NCBI GenBank assembly: GCA_029782215.1
Contig: JAKOVD010000201.1
Coordinates: 1 to 64,000, forward strand
Length of the DNA: 64,000 nucleotides
Direction: 5' to 3'
Source of the DNA: Chloroflexota bacterium
GTDB lineage: Bacteria; Chloroflexota; Anaerolineae; J102
In this document: piece by piece, positions 1-7,917 of the stretch
Layout of the letters: every line of letters begins with the position of its first letter
Position numbering within the stretch: the stretch's first letter is position 1
The notes under the pieces: model-generated
The model's database searches: none
Told to the model about the DNA's origin: nothing
What the model saw: the letters and a program-made list of their open reading frames with translations, nothing else
Position numbers and translations under genes: made by a program

Positions 1-2
1 TG

Positions 3-170
3 CCAACCTACTGCTCGCATTTGAATCCGGTCGAGAACATCTGGCTGCGTCTGAAGGGTCGCATCGCCGCCGACCGCTTGTACGGCTCTCTGCAACGTTT
101 GTTGGATACCGTTGACTCCTTCTTTGCCGATATGACGCCGGCCCAGGCTCTGGTCTGGACTGCCGCCTGA
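3..170 (+). CDS. IS630-family transposase, C-terminal end (cut by window edge)
   Basis: The frame open from base 3 gives 55 residues ending at TGA 168-170. It carries LNPVENIWLRLKG, the C-terminal signature of IS630/Tc1-mariner DDE transposases, in which the Glu of NPxE is the third catalytic acid. Only the tail is in the window, so I cannot say whether the element is intact. The 50 bases after the stop may hold its right end, but with the left end outside the window no inverted repeat can be matched. The GC content of this stretch is lower than in the genes from 919 onward. Family call confident; functional state unknown. Confidence 0.75.
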   Translation, partial: PTYCSHLNPVENIWLRLKGRIAADRLYGSLQRLLDTVDSFFADMTPAQALVWTAA

Positions 171-223
171 ATGGGAAAGAATTTCCTGCTACCTACTTAG
201 AGTCTCCTTCAGCGGCGGGTATC

Positions 224-880
224 ATGGATACTCTGAGCAAACTGAGGCAACGGCGCTTGGCAAATGCGCGGAAGCCTGCGGGTAGACTGGGGAGGCTTCT
301 TGTGAGAGCGATGAATACGAGTCATTACCGAATGACCAGGTGGGGATTGAGTCATATCTCAATCGGGAAACAGGATACAATCCTGGATATAGGTTGCGGC
401 GGAGGTGGCGCCGTCCACAGGCTGGCCGGGATCGCGACAAACGGGAAGGTCTACGGCGTCGACTATTCCGCTGAGAGCGTCGCCATATCTCGTAGGACCA
501 ACAAGCGCTTTGTTGACATGGGTCGGGTCGAAATCCAGCAGGATTCTGTATCTCGTTTGCCATTTGCCGATAGCATGTTTGATCTCGTGACGGCTGTGAA
601 TACACATAACTACTGGCCCGATTTGTGCACTGATATGCAGGAGATCTTGCGTGTCTTGAAGCCGAAGGGAAGCCTCGTCATGATTGGGAGTGTCTATGAA
701 GGCGGAAAGCACGACAAACGGAATCAAGGATATGCAACACTGATACAAATCACGTTTCCCAGCGTCGACGACCTTCGTGAGATTTTCGAAAGATCTGGTT
801 ATGCCGAAGTTGAGATGTTCGAGAACCATGACGGGGGTTGGTTCTGCGGAACTGGCGTGCGACCGTTGCAGTCTTATTGA
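224..880 (+). CDS. Class I SAM-dependent methyltransferase
   Basis: A 218-residue soluble protein. It has the SAM-binding glycine motif ILDIGCGGGG near residues 48-57, the acidic end of strand beta2 in VYGVDYS, and the post-motif LPFADSMFDLVTAV. This is the Methyltransf_11/25 layout. The N-terminal MN-x2-HY-x3-RWGLSHI segment is typical of small bacterial methyltransferases of unknown substrate. The start at 224 keeps that segment; no strong ribosome binding site is visible. It lies directly behind a transposase end and has lower GC than its downstream neighbours, which suggests it arrived with mobile DNA. Substrate cannot be read from sequence. Confidence 0.8.
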   Translation: MDTLSKLRQRRLANARKPAGRLGRLLVRAMNTSHYRMTRWGLSHISIGKQDTILDIGCGGGGAVHRLAGIATNGKVYGVDYSAESVAISRRTNKRFVDMGRVEIQQDSVSRLPFADSMFDLVTAVNTHNYWPDLCTDMQEILRVLKPKGSLVMIGSVYEGGKHDKRNQGYATLIQITFPSVDDLREIFERSGYAEVEMFENHDGGWFCGTGVRPLQSY

Positions 881-918
881 CTGAACGGTGAAATCCGTCC
901 CCACTCCCTGGGCGCCGC

Positions 919-1689
919 ATGAACCAGGTCACCCATGCTTCCACCCGCTCGCGGCGGCCGGCCGATGCCATCTGGCGCCGCGGCCGGTGGTTCCTCATGG
1001 TCGCCGCCGGACTGACCCTGGCTGCTTCCGGCCGTCCGCTGCCGGGACCACGGCCCAACGCCGGCAACGTCCCCATCACCGCCAGCGCCAATGTGCGCGT
1101 GCGTGCATTGGCGGACCTGACCTTGCAGGCATTGGCCAGCCTGGAAACCCCGCAGCAGGCCGAAACCGGCGCCGCGTTTGCGCAGCGATTGGCCAACACC
1201 CGGCGCTTCCTGCTGCGCGTGGCCTGGTTCGAAAGCGTGGGCCTGCAGCGCCGCCAGCAAGGGGGAGCAGGACCGGCCCGCAGCCTCTACCAGATCGAAC
1301 CGATCCGTGCCCTGGCGGGGTGCCGGGTTGCGACCCGGCAGGGCTGGATCGATGAATTGGCAGCCGCCTGCGGCCAGCCGGAGCCGGCCATCGCCCGCGC
1401 CTGCGCCCAACTCACACCGGCAGGATGGCCGCGGGCCAACCTGATCGAAGAGTGCCTGCGCACCAACGATCTGTTTGCGACCACCCTGGCCCGCATCTGC
1501 CTGGAACCGGTGACCGCCGCTATCGCTGCCGGCGCAGACGACCAGGCTGAGACCTGGGCGGCGGTGTGGAAACGCGCCTTCACCACTCCCGCCCAGCGCG
1601 AACGCCAGAAGGCAGGCTTTCTGCGCGCCGCAGCCAGCCTCGATGCCCTGTGGCGCGAGGGCCCTGCTTTTGGGGCGGGGCAGCGATGA
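919..1689 (+). CDS. Exported hypothetical protein with lysozyme-like motif
   Basis: A 256-residue protein of unknown function. After a basic N-terminus, a hydrophobic stretch (about residues 25-40, WFLMVAAGLTLAASG) looks like a signal peptide or anchor. Around residues 100-130 it reads RVAWFESVGLQRRQQ then GPARSLYQIEP. From memory this resembles the E-S-x-L...GGxPA.G.(Y/W)Q.EP pattern of phage-type transglycosylase-like proteins, where the Glu is the candidate acid. Two Cys pairs could form disulfides. The stop overlaps a small hairpin, and the next gene converges on it. The motif match is recall, not a search, so the function is only a suggestion. Confidence 0.55.
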   Translation: MNQVTHASTRSRRPADAIWRRGRWFLMVAAGLTLAASGRPLPGPRPNAGNVPITASANVRVRALADLTLQALASLETPQQAETGAAFAQRLANTRRFLLRVAWFESVGLQRRQQGGAGPARSLYQIEPIRALAGCRVATRQGWIDELAAACGQPEPAIARACAQLTPAGWPRANLIEECLRTNDLFATTLARICLEPVTAAIAAGADDQAETWAAVWKRAFTTPAQRERQKAGFLRAAASLDALWREGPAFGAGQR

Positions 1690-1706
1690 ACCGGGAAAGC
1701 CCGGTT
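1689..1706. terminator. Short hairpin between convergent genes
   Basis: A perfect 7-bp inverted repeat, AACCGGG-AAAG-CCCGGTT, begins at the last base of the stop codon of the upstream plus-strand gene and lies 14 bases from the end of the convergent PTS gene. There is a short T run on the plus side only. It is probably a shared, weak intrinsic terminator. Confidence 0.5.
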
Positions 1707-1719
1707 TGCAGGTCCCTGG

Positions 1720-4242
1720 CTACTGCTTCTGCGCCAGGAAGCCCGCCACCAAACGCCGCACGGCGGCGCCATCCGGCAGCGCCAAGGCCTGCTGCGCCAG
1801 GCGCTGCGTCTCCGGCACCGCCAGCCGCGCCAACAAAGCCTTGGCCTCCGGGATGGCCGTGGCGGACATGCTGAATTCGTCGAGGCCGAGCCCCAGCAGC
1901 ACCGGGATGGCCTCCGCCTGGCCCGCCAGCTCGCCGCACATGCCCACCCATTTGCCGGCGGCGTGCGCCGCCTGGATCACGCGGGAGATGGGACGCAGCA
2001 CGGCCGGATGCAGGGGATCAGCCAGCGCCGCCACACGACCGTTGGTGCGGTCGACGGCGAAAGTGTACTGCGTCAGGTCGTTCGTGCCGATGCTGAAGAA
2101 ATCGACGAGCGAAGCCAGGTGGTCGGCGATCTCGACGGCGGCCGGAATCTCCACCATGATGCCGGTGGGGATGTGCGGCGCATGCGCCACGCCGGCAGCC
2201 GCCAGCTCCTGCGCCGCCTGGGCCAACAGCGTCTGCGCCTGTTCGACTTCGGCTCGCGTGGCGACCATCGGGAACATGACGCGCACGTTGCCGTGCACTG
2301 CCGCCCGCAGGATGGCGCGCAACTGGATCTTGAAGAAATCCGGCATCGCCAGCGAGATGCGCAGGGCGCGCCAGCCCAGGAAGGGATTGTCTTCTTTGGG
2401 CAAGTTCAGGTAGGGCGCCGGCTTGTCGCCGCCGATGTCGAGCGTGCGGATGATCAGCGGCCGTGGGGCAAGCACCCTGGCCACCTCGCCGTAGATGGCC
2501 GCCTGCTCCTCTTCGGAAGGGGGCTCCAGGCGATCCTGAAACAGGAACTCCGTGCGCAGCAAACCGACGGCTTCGGCCCCTGCTTCCAGGGCCGCGGCTG
2601 CCTCGGCGGCAACCGCCAGGTTGGCCGCCACCTCCACGCGCTTGCCGTCTTTGGTATGCGCCTCGCCCTGGGCGGCCGCTCGCGCCGCCTGGCGTTGGGC
2701 TGCCAGCTCACCCTGGCGTTGGCGATAGACGGCCTGGGTTTCCTCGTCCGGCGCCAGAATGACCACGCCGCCCCCCCCATCGACGGCCAGTACGTCGCCG
2801 GCGACGATCTGCGCCAGGAGGCCAGGCCCCATGCCGACGACAGCCGGGATGCCCATGCTGCGGGCCAAAATGGCGGTATGGGCGGTGGGTCCGCCCAGCG
2901 CCGTACAGAAGGCGCCCACCCGCTTGCGGTCAAGCGCCGCCGTCTGCGAAGGCGACAGGTCCTCCGCCACGATCACGGCATGCGCGGGCAGCGCGATGGC
3001 GGCCTCACCCTCGCCGGCCAGAAGACGCAGCACGCGTCCCTGTACATCCAACAGATCGGCGGCTCGCTCCTGGAAACGCACGCCCTGCATCGACCGGTAC
3101 CGCGCCGCTTCCGAATCGGTTACGTCGACCACGGCTGCCTCGGCATTGACGCCCTGACCCACGATCTGGCTGCGCACGGCGGCCTCGAGGTCGGGATCGG
3201 CTAGCGCCAGGGCATGGGCCTGGAAGATGCGGGCCTGTTCCGGCCCCAGATCGCGCCCCATCCGCTCCGCCAGCGCCTCAAGCTCCGTCCTGGCCGCCGC
3301 TGCGGCTGCCTGGTAGCGAACCCACTCGGCATCGGGGTCGGCGACTGCCGTCCGGCGCACACGCTGGGCAGCCGGCGCCAACAAGACTGCCACGCCCACG
3401 GCCAAGCCGCTGGAAGCAGGCAAACCGTGCAGGATGGCCTGTCCTGACCCGCCAACGGCCGCTGCGGCCGCCGGGGCTTCCGCTTCCGGCGCCGGAGGCG
3501 GCTCGGAGCTCTCCCCAAACCCGGCCCGGGCGAGGTCTGCCAGGGCGGCCACCGCTTCGGCGGCAGCTTCACCGCGGCCGCGCAGCTCGATCTCGTGCCC
3601 CTGCTCGGCGCCCAGGCTCAACACCTGGTTGAAGCGGCGGGCATCCACAGGACCGGCGCCCGTCGTCAGGTTGCGGATGGCGATCTCGGCCGGGTACTCG
3701 GCTGCCTTCTGCACAAAGAGCACCGCCGGTCCGAAGTGCAGCCCGGCATGATTGACCAGGGTGACGGTAGCCACACTCTCGCCGCCGCCTGCCTCCGGCG
3801 CCGCCGCGATGGCCGGCGCGGCCGCGGGCAGCGCCTGGCCCAACGCTTCCGCCTTGGGTCCGCCCGCTTCCATGGCTTCGGCGGCCACCGCCTGCAGACT
3901 GGCGCCGATGGATGCCTGCACGGCCGCGGCCATGGCGCCTTCGACGAAAGGAGCTGCGCAGAGGTGCACGCGCCCGGCCTGTTCAGGCTCCATGAACTCC
4001 TTGGCGACCTCCGCGCTCATGATGGCGCTGCCGAGGTCCATCAGCACAAGCACGCCATCGTCGTCATACACGGACTGGATGGCCTCGAGGATGGCCATGG
4101 CATCGGTGCCGAAAGGCTGCGAGGGCACACCGGTGCCGCCGACGGCGGCGATGGCCGCCCGGCCTTGTGTTTGCTGCTCGGCCAGGGCCTTGACGGCCGC
4201 GGCCAATTCGGCGCTGTGGGAGACGAGGACAAGACCGACCAT
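1720..4242 (-). CDS. dhaM: DhaM-HPr-Enzyme I fusion (multiphosphoryl transfer protein for dihydroxyacetone kinase)
   Basis: An 840-residue cytoplasmic phosphorelay protein that would carry phosphate from PEP to DhaL. Domain 1 (about 1-125) is DhaM/EIIA-Man-like, with His9 in LVSHS and the MDLGSA motif. Domain 2 (about 160-240) is HPr, with His169 in GLHFGPA. Domain 3 (about 270-840) is a complete Enzyme I: active His455 in GGPTAHTAILARS, the PEP-binding part with LLRTEFLF and DIGGDKP, and the C-terminal GMCGELAG. E. coli DhaM has only a truncated EI, so this one is self-sufficient. The HPr domain is odd: the usual Arg after the active His (HARP) is Gly, and the position of regulatory Ser46 is Arg. 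I chose ATG 4242 because MVGLVLVSH matches the family start; a TTG lies 24 bases upstream. Last gene of the glycerol cluster. Confidence 0.93.
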   Translation of the reverse strand: MVGLVLVSHSAELAAAVKALAEQQTQGRAAIAAVGGTGVPSQPFGTDAMAILEAIQSVYDDDGVLVLMDLGSAIMSAEVAKEFMEPEQAGRVHLCAAPFVEGAMAAAVQASIGASLQAVAAEAMEAGGPKAEALGQALPAAAPAIAAAPEAGGGESVATVTLVNHAGLHFGPAVLFVQKAAEYPAEIAIRNLTTGAGPVDARRFNQVLSLGAEQGHEIELRGRGEAAAEAVAALADLARAGFGESSEPPPAPEAEAPAAAAAVGGSGQAILHGLPASSGLAVGVAVLLAPAAQRVRRTAVADPDAEWVRYQAAAAAARTELEALAERMGRDLGPEQARIFQAHALALADPDLEAAVRSQIVGQGVNAEAAVVDVTDSEAARYRSMQGVRFQERAADLLDVQGRVLRLLAGEGEAAIALPAHAVIVAEDLSPSQTAALDRKRVGAFCTALGGPTAHTAILARSMGIPAVVGMGPGLLAQIVAGDVLAVDGGGGVVILAPDEETQAVYRQRQGELAAQRQAARAAAQGEAHTKDGKRVEVAANLAVAAEAAAALEAGAEAVGLLRTEFLFQDRLEPPSEEEQAAIYGEVARVLAPRPLIIRTLDIGGDKPAPYLNLPKEDNPFLGWRALRISLAMPDFFKIQLRAILRAAVHGNVRVMFPMVATRAEVEQAQTLLAQAAQELAAAGVAHAPHIPTGIMVEIPAAVEIADHLASLVDFFSIGTNDLTQYTFAVDRTNGRVAALADPLHPAVLRPISRVIQAAHAAGKWVGMCGELAGQAEAIPVLLGLGLDEFSMSATAIPEAKALLARLAVPETQRLAQQALALPDGAAVRRLVAGFLAQKQ

Positions 4243-4278
4243 GTGCGGCACCTGAGTAGCGAGCAAGAACAGAAAGAT

Positions 4279-4320
4279 GTTGAAGGTTAAAGGTTGAAGG
4301 TTCGACCTTCAACTTTCAAC
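4279..4320. repeat. Heptanucleotide repeat (GGTTGAA type) with hairpin
   Basis: The spacer contains GTTGAAGGTT units in 7-base phase, followed by their reverse complement. GTTGAAGGT (4293-4301), loop TCG, ACCTTCAAC (4305-4313) is a perfect 9-bp hairpin. The array covers the stop codon of the DJ-1 gene (4316-4318) and lies about 40 bases before the dhaM start. Confidence 0.75.
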
Positions 4321-4840
4321 CCGCCAAAGCGGCGACAAGCTCACGGTTGAAGTCGGGGATATCGGCCACAACCCGGCCCCAGACCAAGTTGCCGTCGCGG
4401 AAAGCCGGTTCATCGACCCAGACGGCGCCGGCATTGACCAGGTCATCCTTGATGCCCTCCGAACCGGTGGCGCGACTCCCGGCGACGATCCGGGCCGAGA
4501 TGCCTACCAGGCCGGCATGGCAGATCATGCCGACGATCTTGTGCTGGTCGTGGATGCCTTTCACCAGGCCCGTGACGGCGGCGTAGCGCCGGATCTTGTC
4601 GGGCGCCCAGCCGCCGGGAATGATAATGGCATCGAACTGGTCGGGATTCACGTCCGCCGCGGCTACATCCGCCCTGGCGGTCAGGCCCCCGCTCTTGCTG
4701 GGATAGACCTCACCGGACTTCAACCCCACGGTCGTCACCCTGGCGCCCTCCTCCACCAGGCGCATATAGACGGCCCAAAACTCAAGGTCTTCAAAGCCGG
4801 GACCGAGTAGAAAGGCGATCTTCTTGTCTTTGAGCTTCAT
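4316..4840 (-). CDS. DJ-1/PfpI family protein
   Basis: A 174-residue single-domain protein. It has the nucleophile elbow MICHAG with Cys107-His108 and the conserved Glu17 in GFEDLE, plus IIIPGG (about 73-77) and the family tail DDLVNAGAVWVDEP. Family members act as glyoxalase III/deglycase-like enzymes, amidase-like proteins or chaperones. Here it sits 9 bp after a methyltransferase gene inside the glycerol/dihydroxyacetone cluster. A role against methylglyoxal formed from DHAP is therefore reasonable but inferred. The ATG start at 4840 has a good AGGAG-like site (AGGAGAACACC). Confidence 0.85.
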   Translation of the reverse strand: MKLKDKKIAFLLGPGFEDLEFWAVYMRLVEEGARVTTVGLKSGEVYPSKSGGLTARADVAAADVNPDQFDAIIIPGGWAPDKIRRYAAVTGLVKGIHDQHKIVGMICHAGLVGISARIVAGSRATGSEGIKDDLVNAGAVWVDEPAFRDGNLVWGRVVADIPDFNRELVAALAG

Positions 4841-4849
4841 GGTGTTCTC

Positions 4850-5410
4850 CTAAGATTGGCAATGGGGACAGCCCTCGGTGTCCCAGACAGTTGCGACAGC
4901 CGCATCCGTGATTTGGGCGGCGTCGCTGCCCTTGAAGCCAACGGCGCCGCAACAGCGGCAAGCGTACCAGCCGCTGTCAGCGCTGGCAAATGGCATCCCT
5001 GGTTCCAGGGCGATGACCTCTACGCCCATCCGCCACCTGGCGTTGGTGATCAGGCGCCTGCAGCCTGCGGCCCGCAGGCGGGCGACGTACAGGCCGTAGT
5101 GCGTGCAGTGCCGCATCACAAGCACGGCCACGGTGACGCCCGGCGGCGCCGGCTCCACGCGAGCGTCGGCGCAGATCGCCTCCAGATTGGCGGGCAAGTC
5201 GACAGCCGCCTGCGCCAGGAGCTCTGCCTGCAGTTCCCAGGCAATGACCCGGCTGGCCCGTTCTGCCAGGCGCCGCGCCAGGCGCAGGTCGCCGGCGCCG
5301 ATGTCCAGGACGACGTCCTCAGGCGACACTGCGGCGAGGACGGCCGCATAGGTGACCTCGTCATAGGGCGCCCACTGCGCTTCCCAGGGATCGAGGGGTT
5401 CAAGGTTCAA
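4850..5410 (-). CDS. SAM-dependent methyltransferase-like protein with C-terminal Cys cluster
   Basis: A 186-residue protein with SAM motif I VVLDIGAGDLRLARRL (about 33-48) and an acidic motif II region IAWELQ. The C-terminal 40 residues hold CRCC (151-154) and CPHC (181-184), a possible zinc ribbon. No substrate can be named. The start is a TTG at 5410 that lies inside a heptanucleotide repeat, so the first residues (NLEP) are encoded by repeat units. No in-frame ATG fits better, because the conserved PWEAQWAPYDE block follows at once. The stop is 9 bp before the DJ-1 gene, so co-translation is likely. Confidence 0.72.
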   Translation of the reverse strand: MNLEPLDPWEAQWAPYDEVTYAAVLAAVSPEDVVLDIGAGDLRLARRLAERASRVIAWELQAELLAQAAVDLPANLEAICADARVEPAPPGVTVAVLVMRHCTHYGLYVARLRAAGCRRLITNARWRMGVEVIALEPGMPFASADSGWYACRCCGAVGFKGSDAAQITDAAVATVWDTEGCPHCQS

Positions 5411-5421
5411 GGTTGAAGGTT
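5397..5421. repeat. Heptanucleotide repeat spanning fbp stop and next start
   Basis: GGTTCAA, GGTTCAA, GGTTGAA, GGTT run in exact 7-base steps. The array covers the fbp stop codon (5420-5422) at one end and the TTG start of the methyltransferase gene (5408-5410) inside it. Confidence 0.8.
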
Positions 5422-7399
5422 AGCGCTCCTTGATGATGCCGGAGCGGTAGGCGTCGAGCAATGCGCGCAGGTCGTCGATTTGCTGCTGGATCTTGCGCCC
5501 CAGGTCCGTATCCCGCACACGGATGCGCTGCGTGTTCGTCTCGAGGATGCGGGTCTCCGAGGCCAGGTCGCGCTCGCCGTCGATGATCTCCTGCAGGAAC
5601 CCGAACGGCTGGTGCGAAGCCAACAACAGCCCATACGAGTTGTAGATCAGCGTGTAACCGGCAATGCCCGTCTGTGACTGATAGGCCCGCGAGAAACCGC
5701 CATCGATGACCAGAAGCCTGCCCCCTGCCTTGATGGGGTTTTCGCCCTTGCGCACCTTCACCGGCACGTGCCCGTTGATGATGTGGGACCTCTCCGGGTC
5801 CAGGCCAAACTCGCTCAGGATGCGGTCGGCAGTGTCGCGCCCGTCACGATACTTGTAGTAGGGATTCTGCTTCTCCTCGTGGGTGGCCTTGTCGTCGATG
5901 AAGTAGCGCTCGAAGGTGGCCATCTTCTGCTTGCCAAACAACGGCGATTCGGCGCCGGTCCACAGGTACCACATGATGTCCTGGCCGTTCTGCTTCTGCC
6001 GCGCGTCGGCCGCGAAGTAGGCCTGGCGCACCAGCCGCTCCAGGCGATCCATGAGCGCCTTTCCCCACAGGGTCTCGCCGTCGATCTCGACGCTGGCGAA
6101 GGAGCCATCCTGCTCCATGGGAATGCAGCCGTGGTAGAGGAGGTTGCCGTTGTAGACGAGATACATGCTGCCCTTGGCGTAGAGGAAGCGGACGTGGTCC
6201 TGCAGCCGCTCGTTGTCCAGGAAGGCGAACACCAGGCGCTGCATCACCCCCCGCTCTTCCGCGGTCAACGCATAGGGATCGGCCGGATCCACGGTTGGGA
6301 AACGGGTGTCGTTCAGAGGATACTCCACGGCGCCGTTCTCGCCCTCCAGGCTGATAACGCCCCGCTGCCAATCGATCCTTTCCATCAGCAGCCGATCCTG
6401 CATGCGGTACGCCGGCTGCCGCTGGATGATCTGGCCTTCCAGCTTGAGCTGGATCACCGTGATCGCTTTGTGCATCTGCGCCATCAGCCGCAGCTCGTTA
6501 GCCGTGTACTCCTGGCCAGCCACGGCCTTAACCGGAAACTGGCTGCACGGGTCATCGCCGTAGGCCTGCATAGCCAGGGTTGCCAGCGGCAGCAGGCTGA
6601 TGCCGTAGCCGCCCTCCAACGTCTCCAGGTTGGCGTAGCGCAGACAAATGCGGATCACGTTGGCGATGCAGGCTTCGCTGCCAGTCGCAGCCCCCATCCA
6701 CAGGATGTCGTGATTGCCCCACTGGAAATCGACAGAGTGATGGGCAAGCAGGGCGTCCATGATGATATGGGCGCCGGGACCGCGATCGTAGACATCGCCG
6801 ATGATGTGCAGGTGGTCGATGACCAGCCTGTGGATCAGCTCGGCCATGGCGACGATGAAGGGTCGTGTCCGGCCAATGTCGATGATCGTGGCGATAATGG
6901 TCTGGTAGTACTCCTGCTTGTTCTGCACCGATTCCTGCTCGTGGAGCAGCTCCTCGATGATATACGCAAATTCGGGGGGAAGCGCCTTGCGCACCTTGGA
7001 GCGCGTGTATTTCGACGAGACTTCCCTGCACACGCGCACCAACCGGGATAACATGATCCGGCACCACTCGTCACCGTCCGCCCGCGGAAGAGCCGACAGC
7101 ACCCGCGTGAGCTGCTGCTCCGGATAGTAGATCAGCGCAGCCAGGTCGCGGCGCTCCTGCTCAAACAGGGCATTGCCAAAGATCTCGTCAATCCGGCGGC
7201 GAATGGAGCCGGATCCGTTCCTCAACACATGAAGAAACGGCTCGTACTCGCCGTGGATATCAGAGAGAAAGTGCTCCGTCCCCTTGGGCAGATGAAGAAT
7301 GGCGTTGAGATTGATGATCTCGGTTGAAGCGGCCTGGATGGTGGGGTACTGTTTGGCCAACAGCTCCAGGTATCGTGCATCCGCCTGTTCCCAGCTCAT
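5420..7399 (-). CDS. fbp: Class III fructose-1,6-bisphosphatase
   Basis: A 659-residue enzyme of the Firmicutes-type class III family (calcineurin-like fold, usual length about 640-670). It hydrolyses fructose 1,6-bisphosphate to fructose 6-phosphate, the committed step of gluconeogenesis. Metal-site motifs are visible: FLSDIHGEYEPF, GDVYDRGPGAHIIMDAL, WGNHDILWMG, and GHVPVKVRKGENP near the C-terminus. ATG 7399 is preceded by AAGGAG at good spacing; the 43 residues readable upstream are low-complexity and not family-like. It lies inside the glycerol cluster, so it would draw DHAP toward hexose. A long hairpin lies in the spacer ahead of it. Confidence 0.95.
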   Translation of the reverse strand: MSWEQADARYLELLAKQYPTIQAASTEIINLNAILHLPKGTEHFLSDIHGEYEPFLHVLRNGSGSIRRRIDEIFGNALFEQERRDLAALIYYPEQQLTRVLSALPRADGDEWCRIMLSRLVRVCREVSSKYTRSKVRKALPPEFAYIIEELLHEQESVQNKQEYYQTIIATIIDIGRTRPFIVAMAELIHRLVIDHLHIIGDVYDRGPGAHIIMDALLAHHSVDFQWGNHDILWMGAATGSEACIANVIRICLRYANLETLEGGYGISLLPLATLAMQAYGDDPCSQFPVKAVAGQEYTANELRLMAQMHKAITVIQLKLEGQIIQRQPAYRMQDRLLMERIDWQRGVISLEGENGAVEYPLNDTRFPTVDPADPYALTAEERGVMQRLVFAFLDNERLQDHVRFLYAKGSMYLVYNGNLLYHGCIPMEQDGSFASVEIDGETLWGKALMDRLERLVRQAYFAADARQKQNGQDIMWYLWTGAESPLFGKQKMATFERYFIDDKATHEEKQNPYYKYRDGRDTADRILSEFGLDPERSHIINGHVPVKVRKGENPIKAGGRLLVIDGGFSRAYQSQTGIAGYTLIYNSYGLLLASHQPFGFLQEIIDGERDLASETRILETNTQRIRVRDTDLGRKIQQQIDDLRALLDAYRSGIIKER

Positions 7400-7441
7400 T
7401 ATTGCTGCTCCTTTGCAGGCCCTTTTTACGGGTGATGCGGC

Positions 7442-7477
7442 GGACCCCCGGCGCCGCCCAGGCGGCATCGGGGGTCC
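7442..7477. other. Intercistronic hairpin, sdhD-like to fbp
   Basis: Outer arms GGACCCCCG and CGGGGGTCC pair perfectly, and inner arms GCCGCC and GGCGGC extend the stem. In the minus (transcribed) direction no U tract follows, so an RNA-processing or stabilising role fits better than termination. The spacer of about 138 bp contains no gene. Confidence 0.6.
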
Positions 7478-7537
7478 TTTGGTTGCGTCAGGTGCCCTGG
7501 TGAAGGCTCGGGCGCCGTCGACGTCCAACAGATCCGG

Positions 7538-7906
7538 TCAGGCAGATGCCATGCGGAAAAGATAGTAGGCCAGATAAAGACCCCAGGCCACCAGAATCAC
7601 CCCGACCACCGTCAGCACGCGCGTCGTGGTTGTCTTGGCCCGATCGCTCATTTCCAGGTCGAAGAGAATGGCGCGCACACCCGTCAGGGCGTGGTACGTC
7701 ACCGCGACCAGGAAGAGGACCTCCAGCACGATAATGATCGGATTGGCGACATAGCGCAGCACATCCTCATAAGTGCGCAGGCCTCCCTCCACGACGAAGT
7801 GCTGGGCGATCATGTGCAGCGACAGCAGGATGACGAGCGCGAGACCGGTCAGCGCCTGCCAGATCCATGTACCCGAATGGGTCGGTAGCTTGTCTTGGTT
7901 CTCCAT
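7538..7906 (-). CDS. Succinate-dehydrogenase-type membrane anchor, SdhD-like
   Basis: A 122-residue membrane protein with three hydrophobic segments (about 16-37, 55-80, 97-117). His31 in SLHMIAQHF and His72 in TYHALTGVR lie at the positions expected for haem b ligands in SdhC/SdhD anchors. It would anchor an iron-sulfur/flavoprotein pair to the membrane and help reduce quinone. ATG 7906 has GGGAGGG six bases upstream; a GTG 15 bases earlier would overlap the preceding stop. Its neighbours are the SdhC- and SdhB-like genes and a GlpA-type flavoprotein. No SdhA is present, so its complex may not be succinate dehydrogenase. Confidence 0.82.
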   Translation of the reverse strand: MENQDKLPTHSGTWIWQALTGLALVILLSLHMIAQHFVVEGGLRTYEDVLRYVANPIIIVLEVLFLVAVTYHALTGVRAILFDLEMSDRAKTTTTRVLTVVGVILVAWGLYLAYYLFRMASA

Positions 7907-7917
7907 GGATCCCTCCC

